64,000 nt of DNA from Microbacteriaceae bacterium VKM Ac-2855. Lineage in GTDB: Bacteria > Actinomycetota > Actinomycetes > Actinomycetales > Microbacteriaceae. Both the position numbers and the translations under genes were made by a program. Of this stretch, positions 57,504-64,000 are shown one piece after another. The notes under the pieces were generated by a model, which was given only the letters and a program-made list of their open reading frames with translations, had not been told where the DNA came from and did no database searches. The stretch spans positions 124,001-188,000 of the forward strand of contig JABMLG010000004.1 in the NCBI GenBank assembly GCA_013204985.1, read 5' to 3'. How positions within the stretch are numbered: the stretch's first letter is position 1; the number at the start of each line of letters is the position of its first letter.

Positions 57504-58655
57504 CTACCCGAGGACCGACTCCGCCACGAACGCGCGGATGTCGGCGACCAGCGCCTCCGGCTCCTCCATGGCGGCGAAGTGGCCGCCGCGGCCCTCGACT
57601 TCGGTCCACCGGGTGATGGTGAACTCCCGCTCGGCGTAGCGGCGGATGCCGATGTCGTGCGCGAACATGATCGCGCCGACCGGCTGCTCGGGCCGTTCGG
57701 CCTGCGCGCCCCACGAATCCGCGGCGTAGACGATGTACGCGGCCGTACCCGCGCACCGACTCAACCAATAGAGCGTCGCGTGCGCGAGGATGCGGTCGTA
57801 GCCCAGGATCTCGGCCGGATCGGTGTCGAACGGAAAGGTCCACGCCCAGAACTTGTCGAGCAGCCACGCGAGCTGCCCGGTCGGTGAATCCGCCAGGATC
57901 TCGCCGACGAGCGCCGGCCGCGTCGACTGGATGCTGATGTAGCCGAACTCGTTCTGCATGAATTCACCGACCCGGCGGAAGCGATCGCGTTCGACCTCGG
58001 TCGAGCGCTCCAACTCCTCCTCGCTCGGCTGTTCGAACGGCGCACCGATGCTGCCGTTGACGTGCACTGCGACGCAGTGCTGCGGGTCGGCCCGCGCGAG
58101 TTCGGGAGCGACGCCGGCGCCGTAGTCACCACCCTGAGCGACGTAGCGTTCGTAGCCCAAGCCGGCCATCAGCTCGGCGATCACCGAGGCGACCGCCGCT
58201 TCGTTCCAGTCCCGGTCGGCGAGCGGAGTCGAGAAGCCGAAGCCGGGGATACTCGGGATCACCACGTGGAACGCCGGTTCTTCGTTGCTCGGCGGGTTCG
58301 TCAGAGGCTCGATCAGTTCGAGGAATTCCAGGAAGGATCCGGGCCAGCCGTGCAGCAGCACCAGCGCCGCCGCATCCGGTCGCGACGACGGCACGTGCAG
58401 ATAGTGCAGCGTCTGGCCGTCGATCACGGTCGTGAACTGCGGATGCTCGTTCACCCGCTCCTCGATCGCGCGCCACGAGAAGGCGGTGCGCCAGTGCGCC
58501 ACGTACCTCTCGAGCACAGCCGAAGGCACGCCGCGCGACCAGTCGTCACCGGGCAGCGGATGCGGGTACCGAGCGGATCCGAGGCGACGCTGCAGCTCGT
58601 GCAGTTCGCCCTCGGCGACGTTCAGACGGAACGGTTTCGCGGTGAATTCAGCCAT
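57504..58655 (-). CDS. Epoxide hydrolase (EHN family)
   Basis: 383 residues. The N-terminal epoxide-hydrolase cap region (about 5-110, FRLNVAEGELHELQRRLGSARYP, DDWSRGVPSAVLERYVAHWRTAFSWRAIEERVN) precedes an alpha/beta hydrolase core. LHGWPGSFLEF is the oxyanion loop, AQGGDYGAG carries the nucleophile Asp177, and GRGGHFAAMEEPEAL carries the catalytic His. It hydrolyses epoxides to diols, often xenobiotic or juvenile-hormone-like substrates. Monocistronic. Confidence 0.92.
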   Translation of the reverse strand: MAEFTAKPFRLNVAEGELHELQRRLGSARYPHPLPGDDWSRGVPSAVLERYVAHWRTAFSWRAIEERVNEHPQFTTVIDGQTLHYLHVPSSRPDAAALVLLHGWPGSFLEFLELIEPLTNPPSNEEPAFHVVIPSIPGFGFSTPLADRDWNEAAVASVIAELMAGLGYERYVAQGGDYGAGVAPELARADPQHCVAVHVNGSIGAPFEQPSEEELERSTEVERDRFRRVGEFMQNEFGYISIQSTRPALVGEILADSPTGQLAWLLDKFWAWTFPFDTDPAEILGYDRILAHATLYWLSRCAGTAAYIVYAADSWGAQAERPEQPVGAIMFAHDIGIRRYAEREFTITRWTEVEGRGGHFAAMEEPEALVADIRAFVAESVLG

Positions 58656-58714
58656 AACCTCACAGTGCGCCACTATCAGGACACCCCCTGTCCTGATCCG
58701 GAAAGTGGCAGCCC

Positions 58715-61700
58715 TCAGTCGAGCAGGCCCCGAATATCGTCCGCCGTCAGCGTCGAGACCGCGCCCGGGTCGCCGTCGAGCACCTCGTTGAAGAGCTGCG
58801 ACTTCGAATCCTTCAGCGCCATCACCTTCGCCTCGATCGTTCCGCGCGCGACGAGCCGGTACACGACGACGGGTCGGGTCTGCCCGATGCGGTGGGTGCG
58901 GTCGACCGCCTGCGCTTCGGCGGCCGGGTTCCACCACGGGTCGAGCAGGATCACGTAGTCGGCCTCGGTGAGGTTGAGCCCGAATCCGCCGGCCTTCAGC
59001 GAGATGAAGAACACGGATGCGTCGCCCTGACGGAACCCGTCGATCACGTCCGCACGTTTCCGCGTGGATCCGTCGAGGTAGGCGGAGGTGATGCCGCGTG
59101 CATCCGCAGCCTCGCGGGCCCGGGTGAGGAACCGCGTGAACTGGCTGAACACCACAACGCGGTGCCCCTCCGCGGCGGCCTCCTCGAGGATCTCGCCCAG
59201 CGCCTCGAGCTTCACCGAGGGTGCGGTGGAGTCCTCGTCGACCAACGAGGCATCGAGCGCGAGCTGGCGCAGCATCGTGAGCGAGCGGAAGATCTGGAAC
59301 TTGTCGTCCTCGCCCGATTCGATGAGCCCGAGCACCTTCTGCCGCTCGCGCTGCAGGTGCAGCTGGTAGATCTCGCGGTGCTCCGGATGCAGGTCGAGCT
59401 CGAGGGTCTGCTCCTGCTTCTCGGGCAGGTCGGCCGCGACCAGGCTCTTCGTGCGGCGCAGCAGGAACGGCCGCAGCCGCCGCGTCAGCTGCGCGAGCTT
59501 CGCCGCGTCGTGCTCGCGCTCGATCGGCTGCCGGTAGTACTCGGTGAAGTGGGTGACCCCACCGAGCAGGCCCGGGCATACGAGCGACGCGATCGACCAC
59601 AGCTCGAGCACGTTGTTCTCGAGCGGAGTGCCGGTGATGGCGAGCTTGAACGGCACGTCGAGCATCCGCGCACACTTGTAGCCGCGAGAGGTGTGGTTCT
59701 TGATCACCTGCGCCTCGTCGAGCAGCAGGCCCGACCACTCCAGCTCGGAGTACCGCTCGAACTCGAGGCGGAAAAGCGCGTAGCTCGTCACGACCACGTG
59801 CGCGCCGGCCACCGCATCCGCCAGCGCCGCGCCGCGTCGCTTCTGCGTCTCGGTGATCGCGACGACGCTGAGGCCGGGCGCGAACTTCGCGCACTCGCTC
59901 GCCCAGTTGCCCACCACGCTGGTCGGCGCGACGACGAGGAAGGGTGGCATCGCGCCATCGGATTCTTCGCGCGCGATCTCCATCATCGCGATCGCCTGCA
60001 CGGTCTTACCGAGACCCATGTCGTCGCCGAGGATCCCGCCGAGATCGTGGCGGCGGAGGAAGTCCATCCAGTCGAGCCCGGTGCGCTGATAATCGCGAAG
60101 GGTCGCATCGAGCCCGCCCGGCACGGGCACGCGCTCCATCGCCGCGGTGCTGCTGAGGGCCTCGACGGTCGCCCGCCAGGCCTCCTCCTGCTCGTGCACC
60201 ACGCCCAGCTCGACGAGCTGCTGCCAGAGATCGACCTGGTAGCGGCTGAGGCGCAGGTGCTCGACGGGGCGGTCGTTCAGCATCCGCGCTTCTTCGATGA
60301 TCATCCGCAGCCGGTCGAAGTCTTCGCCCTGCAGCGAGAAGTAGCGACCGCTGGGCAGCAGGAAGACGGGGTCACCGAGAACGAGCGCCGCGAAGATCTG
60401 GGCGAAGACCACTTTCTCGTCACCCACCGACACCTCGACCGAGAGATCGAACCAGTCGGATTCGGCGCCCGTCACCGAGAGCTGCACCACGGGCGCCTCG
60501 AGCGCTGCGCTGTACTGCGGGCCGATCTCGTTCTCGACGATCTCCACATCCGCCAGCGCTCGCAGACGCGGCAGCACTTCGCCGAGGAAGAGCACCGCCC
60601 GCCCGCCGGTGAGCGTGTGCGCGGCGAGGCCGGCGAGGAGGTGCGGATGCGCGCCCGCCCCCGCGATCACGGCCGCGGTGATCTCCGACTCCGCCTCCGT
60701 GCCCGCGCGCCCGCGCCGCCAGGTCCAGTCGAGCGTGACGGCGTCCTTCTCGTGGGTGAGGCCGAGCACGAGCACCGGACGCGGCGGTGCCGGCGGTTCG
60801 TACGATCCGTCGGTCGAGCGGATGCGGGCGAGCCGCGTCAGCCGTGGCAGGTACTCGCTCTCGAAGAGGGGACGCTGCTCCTCCGTGACCGAGATCGAGT
60901 CCTTGCGGCGCAGTAACGCCTGGATCTCGGCGGGGATCGGCTCGCGGGTGCGCAGCAGCTCGACGGTCTCACCCTTCGTACCGGCGTCGATGATGCGGGC
61001 GACGCCGATACCGGGCCTGCCGATGAAGCTCATTCCCTCCATCGAGGCGGGTTCGCCGTCGATCGCGAGCTGCGCGTCGATCCGCAGCCGCTTGCGCGCC
61101 TGCTTCGCGTCGAGCTCGACGGATGCGCGCTGGTCGCCGAAGCGGATCGGCGGCTGGCTCTTGCTGTTGTAGATCAGCTCGATGCCGGCGCTCTGGGCCT
61201 CCTCGATCAGGCTCCAGAGGGCGCGCGAATTCAAGGTGTCGAGCGGGAGCCATTCGGGCGGAAGGTAGCTGTAGGTGGTTTCACCGCTGGTGAGGTAGAG
61301 GCGCGTGAACTCGTCGAGGAGGGCGAGGTGGTCGGCGCGGATGGGCGCGGTGCCGAGGCGTCCCCATTCCGTGCCGCCGCGGATCCAGTTGTCGCGCGCC
61401 CCGCGAACCGCCGGCCGGATGGCGAGGTACGGATGCTTCGGCGACGATGTCTGCCACCACTGCTTCTTGCCACCGGGCTGGCGGATGTCGACCACGAGGG
61501 CGGCCGGCGAATCGTCGGGATGCGGCTCATCGCCGAGGATGCCGTCGAGCGTGCGCTGCCACGGCGCGACGGGTGGTGGCGGTTCGAGCGGCACATCCTG
61601 CAGCGCGTAGGCGATCAGCGTCGCAGCCAGGTGGGGGCAGCGGTGCTGCCCGCAGTCGCAGACCCCGTCGATCCGCGTGCCGCCGTCGATGTCTTTCAAC

Positions 61701-61879
61701 TCGATGAACGCCCGGCTCGGCTCCGGGCCGCTGCCCACGGTGCCGGCGAGCGAGACGAAGCCGAGCCCCTCGCGCACGTTCAGGATGACCTCGCCATCGC
61801 TGACGAAGCCGATCCCGTGCGACACCGCGGACGCGGAGGTGAAGGCGGTGACGTCGTCGACGGAGTAGTAGAGGCGCAT
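58715..61879 (-). CDS. SWIM zinc-finger SNF2 family helicase (RapA/HepA-like ATPase)
   Basis: 1054 residues. The N-terminal SWIM finger GVCDCGQHRCPHLAA has Cys74, Cys76, Cys81 and His83. A long middle region (about 100-570) follows, including a DUF/SNF2-associated part. The SNF2 motor has DDMGLGKTVQAIAM (about 617-630), the DEAQ box LLLDEAQVIKN (about 718) and the C-terminal lobe VVFSQFTRFLTRARE, FISLKAGGFGLNLTEADYVILLDPWWNPAAEAQAVDRTHRIGQTRPV. It translocates on double-stranded nucleic acid; the target is unknown. AGGAA just before the ATG. Confidence 0.93.
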   Translation of the reverse strand: MRLYYSVDDVTAFTSASAVSHGIGFVSDGEVILNVREGLGFVSLAGTVGSGPEPSRAFIELKDIDGGTRIDGVCDCGQHRCPHLAATLIAYALQDVPLEPPPPVAPWQRTLDGILGDEPHPDDSPAALVVDIRQPGGKKQWWQTSSPKHPYLAIRPAVRGARDNWIRGGTEWGRLGTAPIRADHLALLDEFTRLYLTSGETTYSYLPPEWLPLDTLNSRALWSLIEEAQSAGIELIYNSKSQPPIRFGDQRASVELDAKQARKRLRIDAQLAIDGEPASMEGMSFIGRPGIGVARIIDAGTKGETVELLRTREPIPAEIQALLRRKDSISVTEEQRPLFESEYLPRLTRLARIRSTDGSYEPPAPPRPVLVLGLTHEKDAVTLDWTWRRGRAGTEAESEITAAVIAGAGAHPHLLAGLAAHTLTGGRAVLFLGEVLPRLRALADVEIVENEIGPQYSAALEAPVVQLSVTGAESDWFDLSVEVSVGDEKVVFAQIFAALVLGDPVFLLPSGRYFSLQGEDFDRLRMIIEEARMLNDRPVEHLRLSRYQVDLWQQLVELGVVHEQEEAWRATVEALSSTAAMERVPVPGGLDATLRDYQRTGLDWMDFLRRHDLGGILGDDMGLGKTVQAIAMMEIAREESDGAMPPFLVVAPTSVVGNWASECAKFAPGLSVVAITETQKRRGAALADAVAGAHVVVTSYALFRLEFERYSELEWSGLLLDEAQVIKNHTSRGYKCARMLDVPFKLAITGTPLENNVLELWSIASLVCPGLLGGVTHFTEYYRQPIEREHDAAKLAQLTRRLRPFLLRRTKSLVAADLPEKQEQTLELDLHPEHREIYQLHLQRERQKVLGLIESGEDDKFQIFRSLTMLRQLALDASLVDEDSTAPSVKLEALGEILEEAAAEGHRVVVFSQFTRFLTRAREAADARGITSAYLDGSTRKRADVIDGFRQGDASVFFISLKAGGFGLNLTEADYVILLDPWWNPAAEAQAVDRTHRIGQTRPVVVYRLVARGTIEAKVMALKDSKSQLFNEVLDGDPGAVSTLTADDIRGLLD

Positions 61880-62044
61880 CTGTTCCTGAGGGCTGGGGCG
61901 CTGGCTTGGACGGTTCCAACGCTACGGGCACCCGGCGCTGGTCAGGCTCGTTCGAGCGTGGATCGGCGCAACTCGTCGGGGCGGTGAGCTTGTGGAGGAG
62001 CCGCGCGCCGTGCCGATGGCGCCGGAGCCTGAGTCGCCGGACGT

Positions 62045-62102
62045 TGAGTTGCGCATTTCGGTCGCATCGCCGGCAACGGATGCAGCCGAACCGCGCAACT
62101 CA
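62045..62102. repeat. Imperfect 25-bp palindrome
   Basis: Arm 62045-62069 (TGAGTTGCGCATTTCGGTCG...) and the near-complement 62078-62102 (ending GCGCAACTCA) with a short loop. With the hairpin at 62132 it fills most of the 61880-62224 gap, where I see no gene. GCGCAACTC occurs once more near 61966. Confidence 0.6.
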
Positions 62103-62131
62103 GGGGGACTAGTCAGCCGATCGTCCGAGGG

Positions 62132-62171
62132 GTCCTTGTGATTGTTTATGGCACTAAACAATCACAAGGAC
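62132..62171. terminator. 17-bp perfect AT-richer hairpin downstream of the cupin gene
   Basis: GTCCTTGTGATTGTTTA (62132-62148), loop TGGCAC, TAAACAATCACAAGGAC (62155-62171). It lies 53 nt after the cupin stop on the minus strand and is much lower in GC than its surroundings. Confidence 0.6.
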
Positions 62172-62224
62172 GCCGTTTCAGCGTCCTTGAGCCCCGATAC
62201 GAAACCCGCCGCGGAAGGCGCCGC

Positions 62225-62842
62225 TCACCCGACCGCCGCCGCGCCCTCTTCCGCCAGCGCCGCGAACGCCCGGTCCTCGATCGCCGCCTTCACCAGCCCG
62301 TACGTGTGAACGCACGCGCCGCCCGCATCCGTGTCGCACGAGAACGACCACTGCCCCGTCACCACGTTCACGCCCACTGTGGCGTACGCCGACCACCCCT
62401 TGTGACGCTCCATCTGCGACGCGTACGAGACCTCCGCATCCCAGCGGGTCGCCTCCGGATCCTCCGCCGAGAGGACCACGCCCGCGTCGACGATTTCGGC
62501 GCCGAAGATCTCGCGGAGCCGCGCGTCGCTGAGCCCGAACCGCGATTCGATCGCAGCGGCAGGGGCACCAGCGCCAGCAGCCGCACCCTTCAACTCGACG
62601 ACGATCGCCCGCGCCGACCCATCGCCGACGTTCTGCACGGCACCCACATGCGCCGGTAGCCACGCGGCCTCGCCCGCAGCCAAGGCGACGCCGCCGGCCC
62701 AGTGCTGCACATCCGTCAGCGCCACGACCACGCTGTTCGGATGCTCGCGCGGCTCACTCTGTGCCCCCGGCTCGGCAGCGTAGGAGAGCACTCGCACGAA
62801 CTCGTTCTCCCAGAGCACGGTGAACTCGCTCGAATCGTTCAT
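62225..62842 (-). CDS. Cupin-like N-terminal domain protein of unknown function
   Basis: 205 residues. Residues 1-95 fit a small cupin barrel (ENEFVRVLSYAAEPGAQSEPREHPNSVVVALTD...LAAGEAAWLPAHVGAVQNVGDGSARAIVVELKG), with the usual metal His pair only partly present. The C-terminal 90 residues (LREIFGAEIVDAGVVLSAEDPEATRWDAEVSYASQMERHKGWSAYATVGVN) are not recognised and contain two Cys (FSCDTDAGGACVHTYG). TAGGCT 6 nt before the ATG suggests a leaderless start. Confidence 0.75.
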   Translation of the reverse strand: MNDSSEFTVLWENEFVRVLSYAAEPGAQSEPREHPNSVVVALTDVQHWAGGVALAAGEAAWLPAHVGAVQNVGDGSARAIVVELKGAAAGAGAPAAAIESRFGLSDARLREIFGAEIVDAGVVLSAEDPEATRWDAEVSYASQMERHKGWSAYATVGVNVVTGQWSFSCDTDAGGACVHTYGLVKAAIEDRAFAALAEEGAAAVG

Positions 62843-62848
62843 CCGGCC

Positions 62849-62854
62849 AGCCTA
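62849..62854 (-). promoter_or_regulatory. -10 hexamer for the cupin gene
   Basis: TAGGCT, minus strand, 6 nt before the ATG; leaderless arrangement. Confidence 0.45.
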
Positions 62855-62876
62855 GGGAGCCTCAAGAAACCCGAAC

Positions 62877-63218
62877 TCACCCCCGCAGCACCTTCTCCAT
62901 CGCCTTCCCCTTCGCCAGCTCGTCGACGAGCTTGTCGAGGTAGCGGATCTTCTGCATCAGCGGGTCCTCGATGGTCTCAACGCGGATGCCGCAGATGAGC
63001 CCGGTGATCTGCGTCACGTTCGGGTTGAGTTGCGCCTGCTCGAAGAACTGCTCGAACGTCGTGCCGTCGTCGAGGTGCGCACGCAGTTCGGTCTCGTCGA
63101 AGCCGGTGAGCCAGCGGATGACCTCGTCGAGTTCGGCGACCGTGCGGCCCTTCTTCTCCACCTTCGTCACGTAATGCGGATACACGGAGGCGACGGGGAC
63201 GGTGAAGATCCTGCTCAT
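62877..63218 (-). CDS. DUF2200 family protein
   Basis: 113 residues. [104 protein letters not shown] matches DUF2200, a small conserved bacterial family with no assigned function. TACGAT 7 nt before the ATG suggests a leaderless start. Confidence 0.88.
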   Translation of the reverse strand: MSRIFTVPVASVYPHYVTKVEKKGRTVAELDEVIRWLTGFDETELRAHLDDGTTFEQFFEQAQLNPNVTQITGLICGIRVETIEDPLMQKIRYLDKLVDELAKGKAMEKVLRG

Positions 63219-63225
63219 GCCCGCG

Positions 63226-63231
63226 ATCGTA
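63226..63231 (-). promoter_or_regulatory. -10 hexamer for the DUF2200 gene
   Basis: TACGAT, minus strand, 7 nt before the ATG; leaderless arrangement. Confidence 0.4.
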
Positions 63232-63428
63232 ACGCGCATCCGACGCGGGTGGCCTGCGCATCCGCACGCAGCCGCATCCGCCCACGCCAGCCCACCCGCC
63301 CGACTCACGCATCGACAGGACCTACCCGAAGTACAGAACCCGCAACTCTCCGCGCGCGATGGGGCACAACATCAGTACGCCCCCGAACTGGCCCTATGCG
63401 GTTTCTGAAAGGAAGAACAGTCTGGCGA

Positions 63429-63452
63429 CGCGGGGGCACCGACGCCCCCGCG
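63429..63452 (+). promoter_or_regulatory. Hairpin in the 5' region of the secreted PPC protein gene
   Basis: CGCGGGGGC-ACCGAC-GCCCCCGCG, a perfect 9-bp stem ending 8 nt before GGAG and 17 nt before the GTG start. It could modulate translation; no known riboswitch is recognised. Confidence 0.4.
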
Positions 63453-63469
63453 AACCTGCTGGAGTGACC

Positions 63470-64000
63470 GTGTCTCGGAACATCCTGTCCATCGCTGTTG
63501 CCACGGCGCTCGCCTTCGGGGCGCTTGTCGCGCCGGCAGCGTTCGCCGACGATCCCGCCCAACTCGGCGGCGTCGCGCACACGAACGCGCGACCCGTGCC
63601 GGATCAGCGCAACAGCGCCCGCGCCCCGGCCGTCGCTCCGCCGCCCAACGATGCGTATGCGAACGCGCAGACGGTGACCACGCTGCCCTACTCGGGCGCC
63701 GTCTCTTACGCCGGCGCTACCCTGCAGCCGGGCGAGACCGGCACGTGCCGCACCACCGATCCCGACGGCACCGAGTACTTCACTGAGGCGATCAGCTCGG
63801 TCTGGTTCCGCTACACCTCGCCCGTGCGGCAGACGCTGACCTTCTCGGGCGGGGTCGACGGGCACTACTCGATCGTCGGCGCGTACAAGGATGCCCCGAT
63901 CGCCTCGCTGCAGCGCATCAGCTGCGTGGAGAGCGAGTACCGAGAGCTGAACTTCGTGCAGGCCGAGGCCGGGCAGACCTACTACTTCCAGGTCAGCGAC
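63470..64000 (+). CDS. Secreted protein with PPC-like beta domain, N-terminal part
   Basis: Partial (177 codons, cut by the window end). Signal peptide SRNILSIAVATALAFGALVAPAAFA with cleavage near AFA-DD, then a Pro/Ala-rich linker. A bacterial pre-peptidase C-terminal-like domain follows (about 58-177): NDAYANAQTVTTLPYSGAVSYAGATLQPGE, SSVWFRYTSPVRQTLTFSGG, GAYKDAPIASLQRISC, AEAGQTYYFQVSD. GGAG 5 nt before the GTG. Exported; whether a peptidase or adhesin domain follows is outside the window. Confidence 0.85.
   Translation, partial: MSRNILSIAVATALAFGALVAPAAFADDPAQLGGVAHTNARPVPDQRNSARAPAVAPPPNDAYANAQTVTTLPYSGAVSYAGATLQPGETGTCRTTDPDGTEYFTEAISSVWFRYTSPVRQTLTFSGGVDGHYSIVGAYKDAPIASLQRISCVESEYRELNFVQAEAGQTYYFQVSD

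Overview
The window is a dense, very GC-rich (about 70 percent by eye), intron-free bacterial chromosome segment. Its codon use, coenzyme F420 genes, fused OleBC, ECF42 sigma factor with DGPF partner and the constant GGATGCG/CGCATCC codon pairs point to an actinobacterium, most likely Microbacteriaceae. It looks like ordinary chromosome: I see no rRNA or tRNA genes, no CRISPR array, no prophage and no transposase. About 57 genes can be supported, plus an unusual number of intergenic inverted repeats.

Layout. 1-2.3 kb: long-chain olefin genes oleA and the start-proximal part of a fused oleBC. 2.6-9.4 kb: thiol peroxidase, a flavin monooxygenase, an ECF42 sigma factor/DGPF pair, dGTPase with two small genes, and a copper-chaperone-like gene behind a CsoR-type operator. 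9.4-12 kb: repeat-rich stretch with two palindromic elements, a chimeric gene relic and tandem duplications of gene 3' ends. 12-22 kb: redox and F420 block (quinone reductase, two F420-type LLM enzymes, nucleoside hydrolase, then the overlapping run fgd-cofC-fbiC-hydrolase-flavin monooxygenase). 22-24 kb: DEAD-box RNA helicase. 24-30 kb: LacI regulator and a large secreted GH30 glycosidase sharing LacI-type operators, bracketed by copies of one palindrome. 30-32 kb: SDR/TetR divergent pair, lipoprotein, F420-NADP reductase-like protein. 32-36.5 kb: asparagine synthetase-like amidotransferase coupled to a GCS2/ATP-grasp fusion, a candidate amide or peptide metabolite pathway. 38-39.5 kb: single-chain PheRS-like protein behind a leader peptide with alternative RNA stems. 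40-48 kb: AI-2E type permease, RlmA-type methyltransferase, VOC protein, large FAD/Fe-S oxidoreductase, MarR/MFS efflux operon, acidic repeat protein. 48-52 kb: small genes of unknown function, including two related MIIESG-start proteins. 52-64 kb: a nuclease-helicase overlapping a DUF429 gene, YigZ, Rid protein, epoxide hydrolase, SWIM-SNF2 ATPase, cupin, DUF2200 and a secreted PPC-domain protein cut by the window edge.

The most interesting points are an FbiC whose CofH half has lost its radical-SAM cysteine motif, the PheRS-like gene with an attenuator-like leader, the GCS2/ATP-grasp plus AsnB pair, a family of 112-bp palindrome-ended elements, and repeated duplication of stop-codon-proximal gene ends. 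Many genes show a TANNNT hexamer 5-7 nt before the start codon, which fits leaderless transcription.
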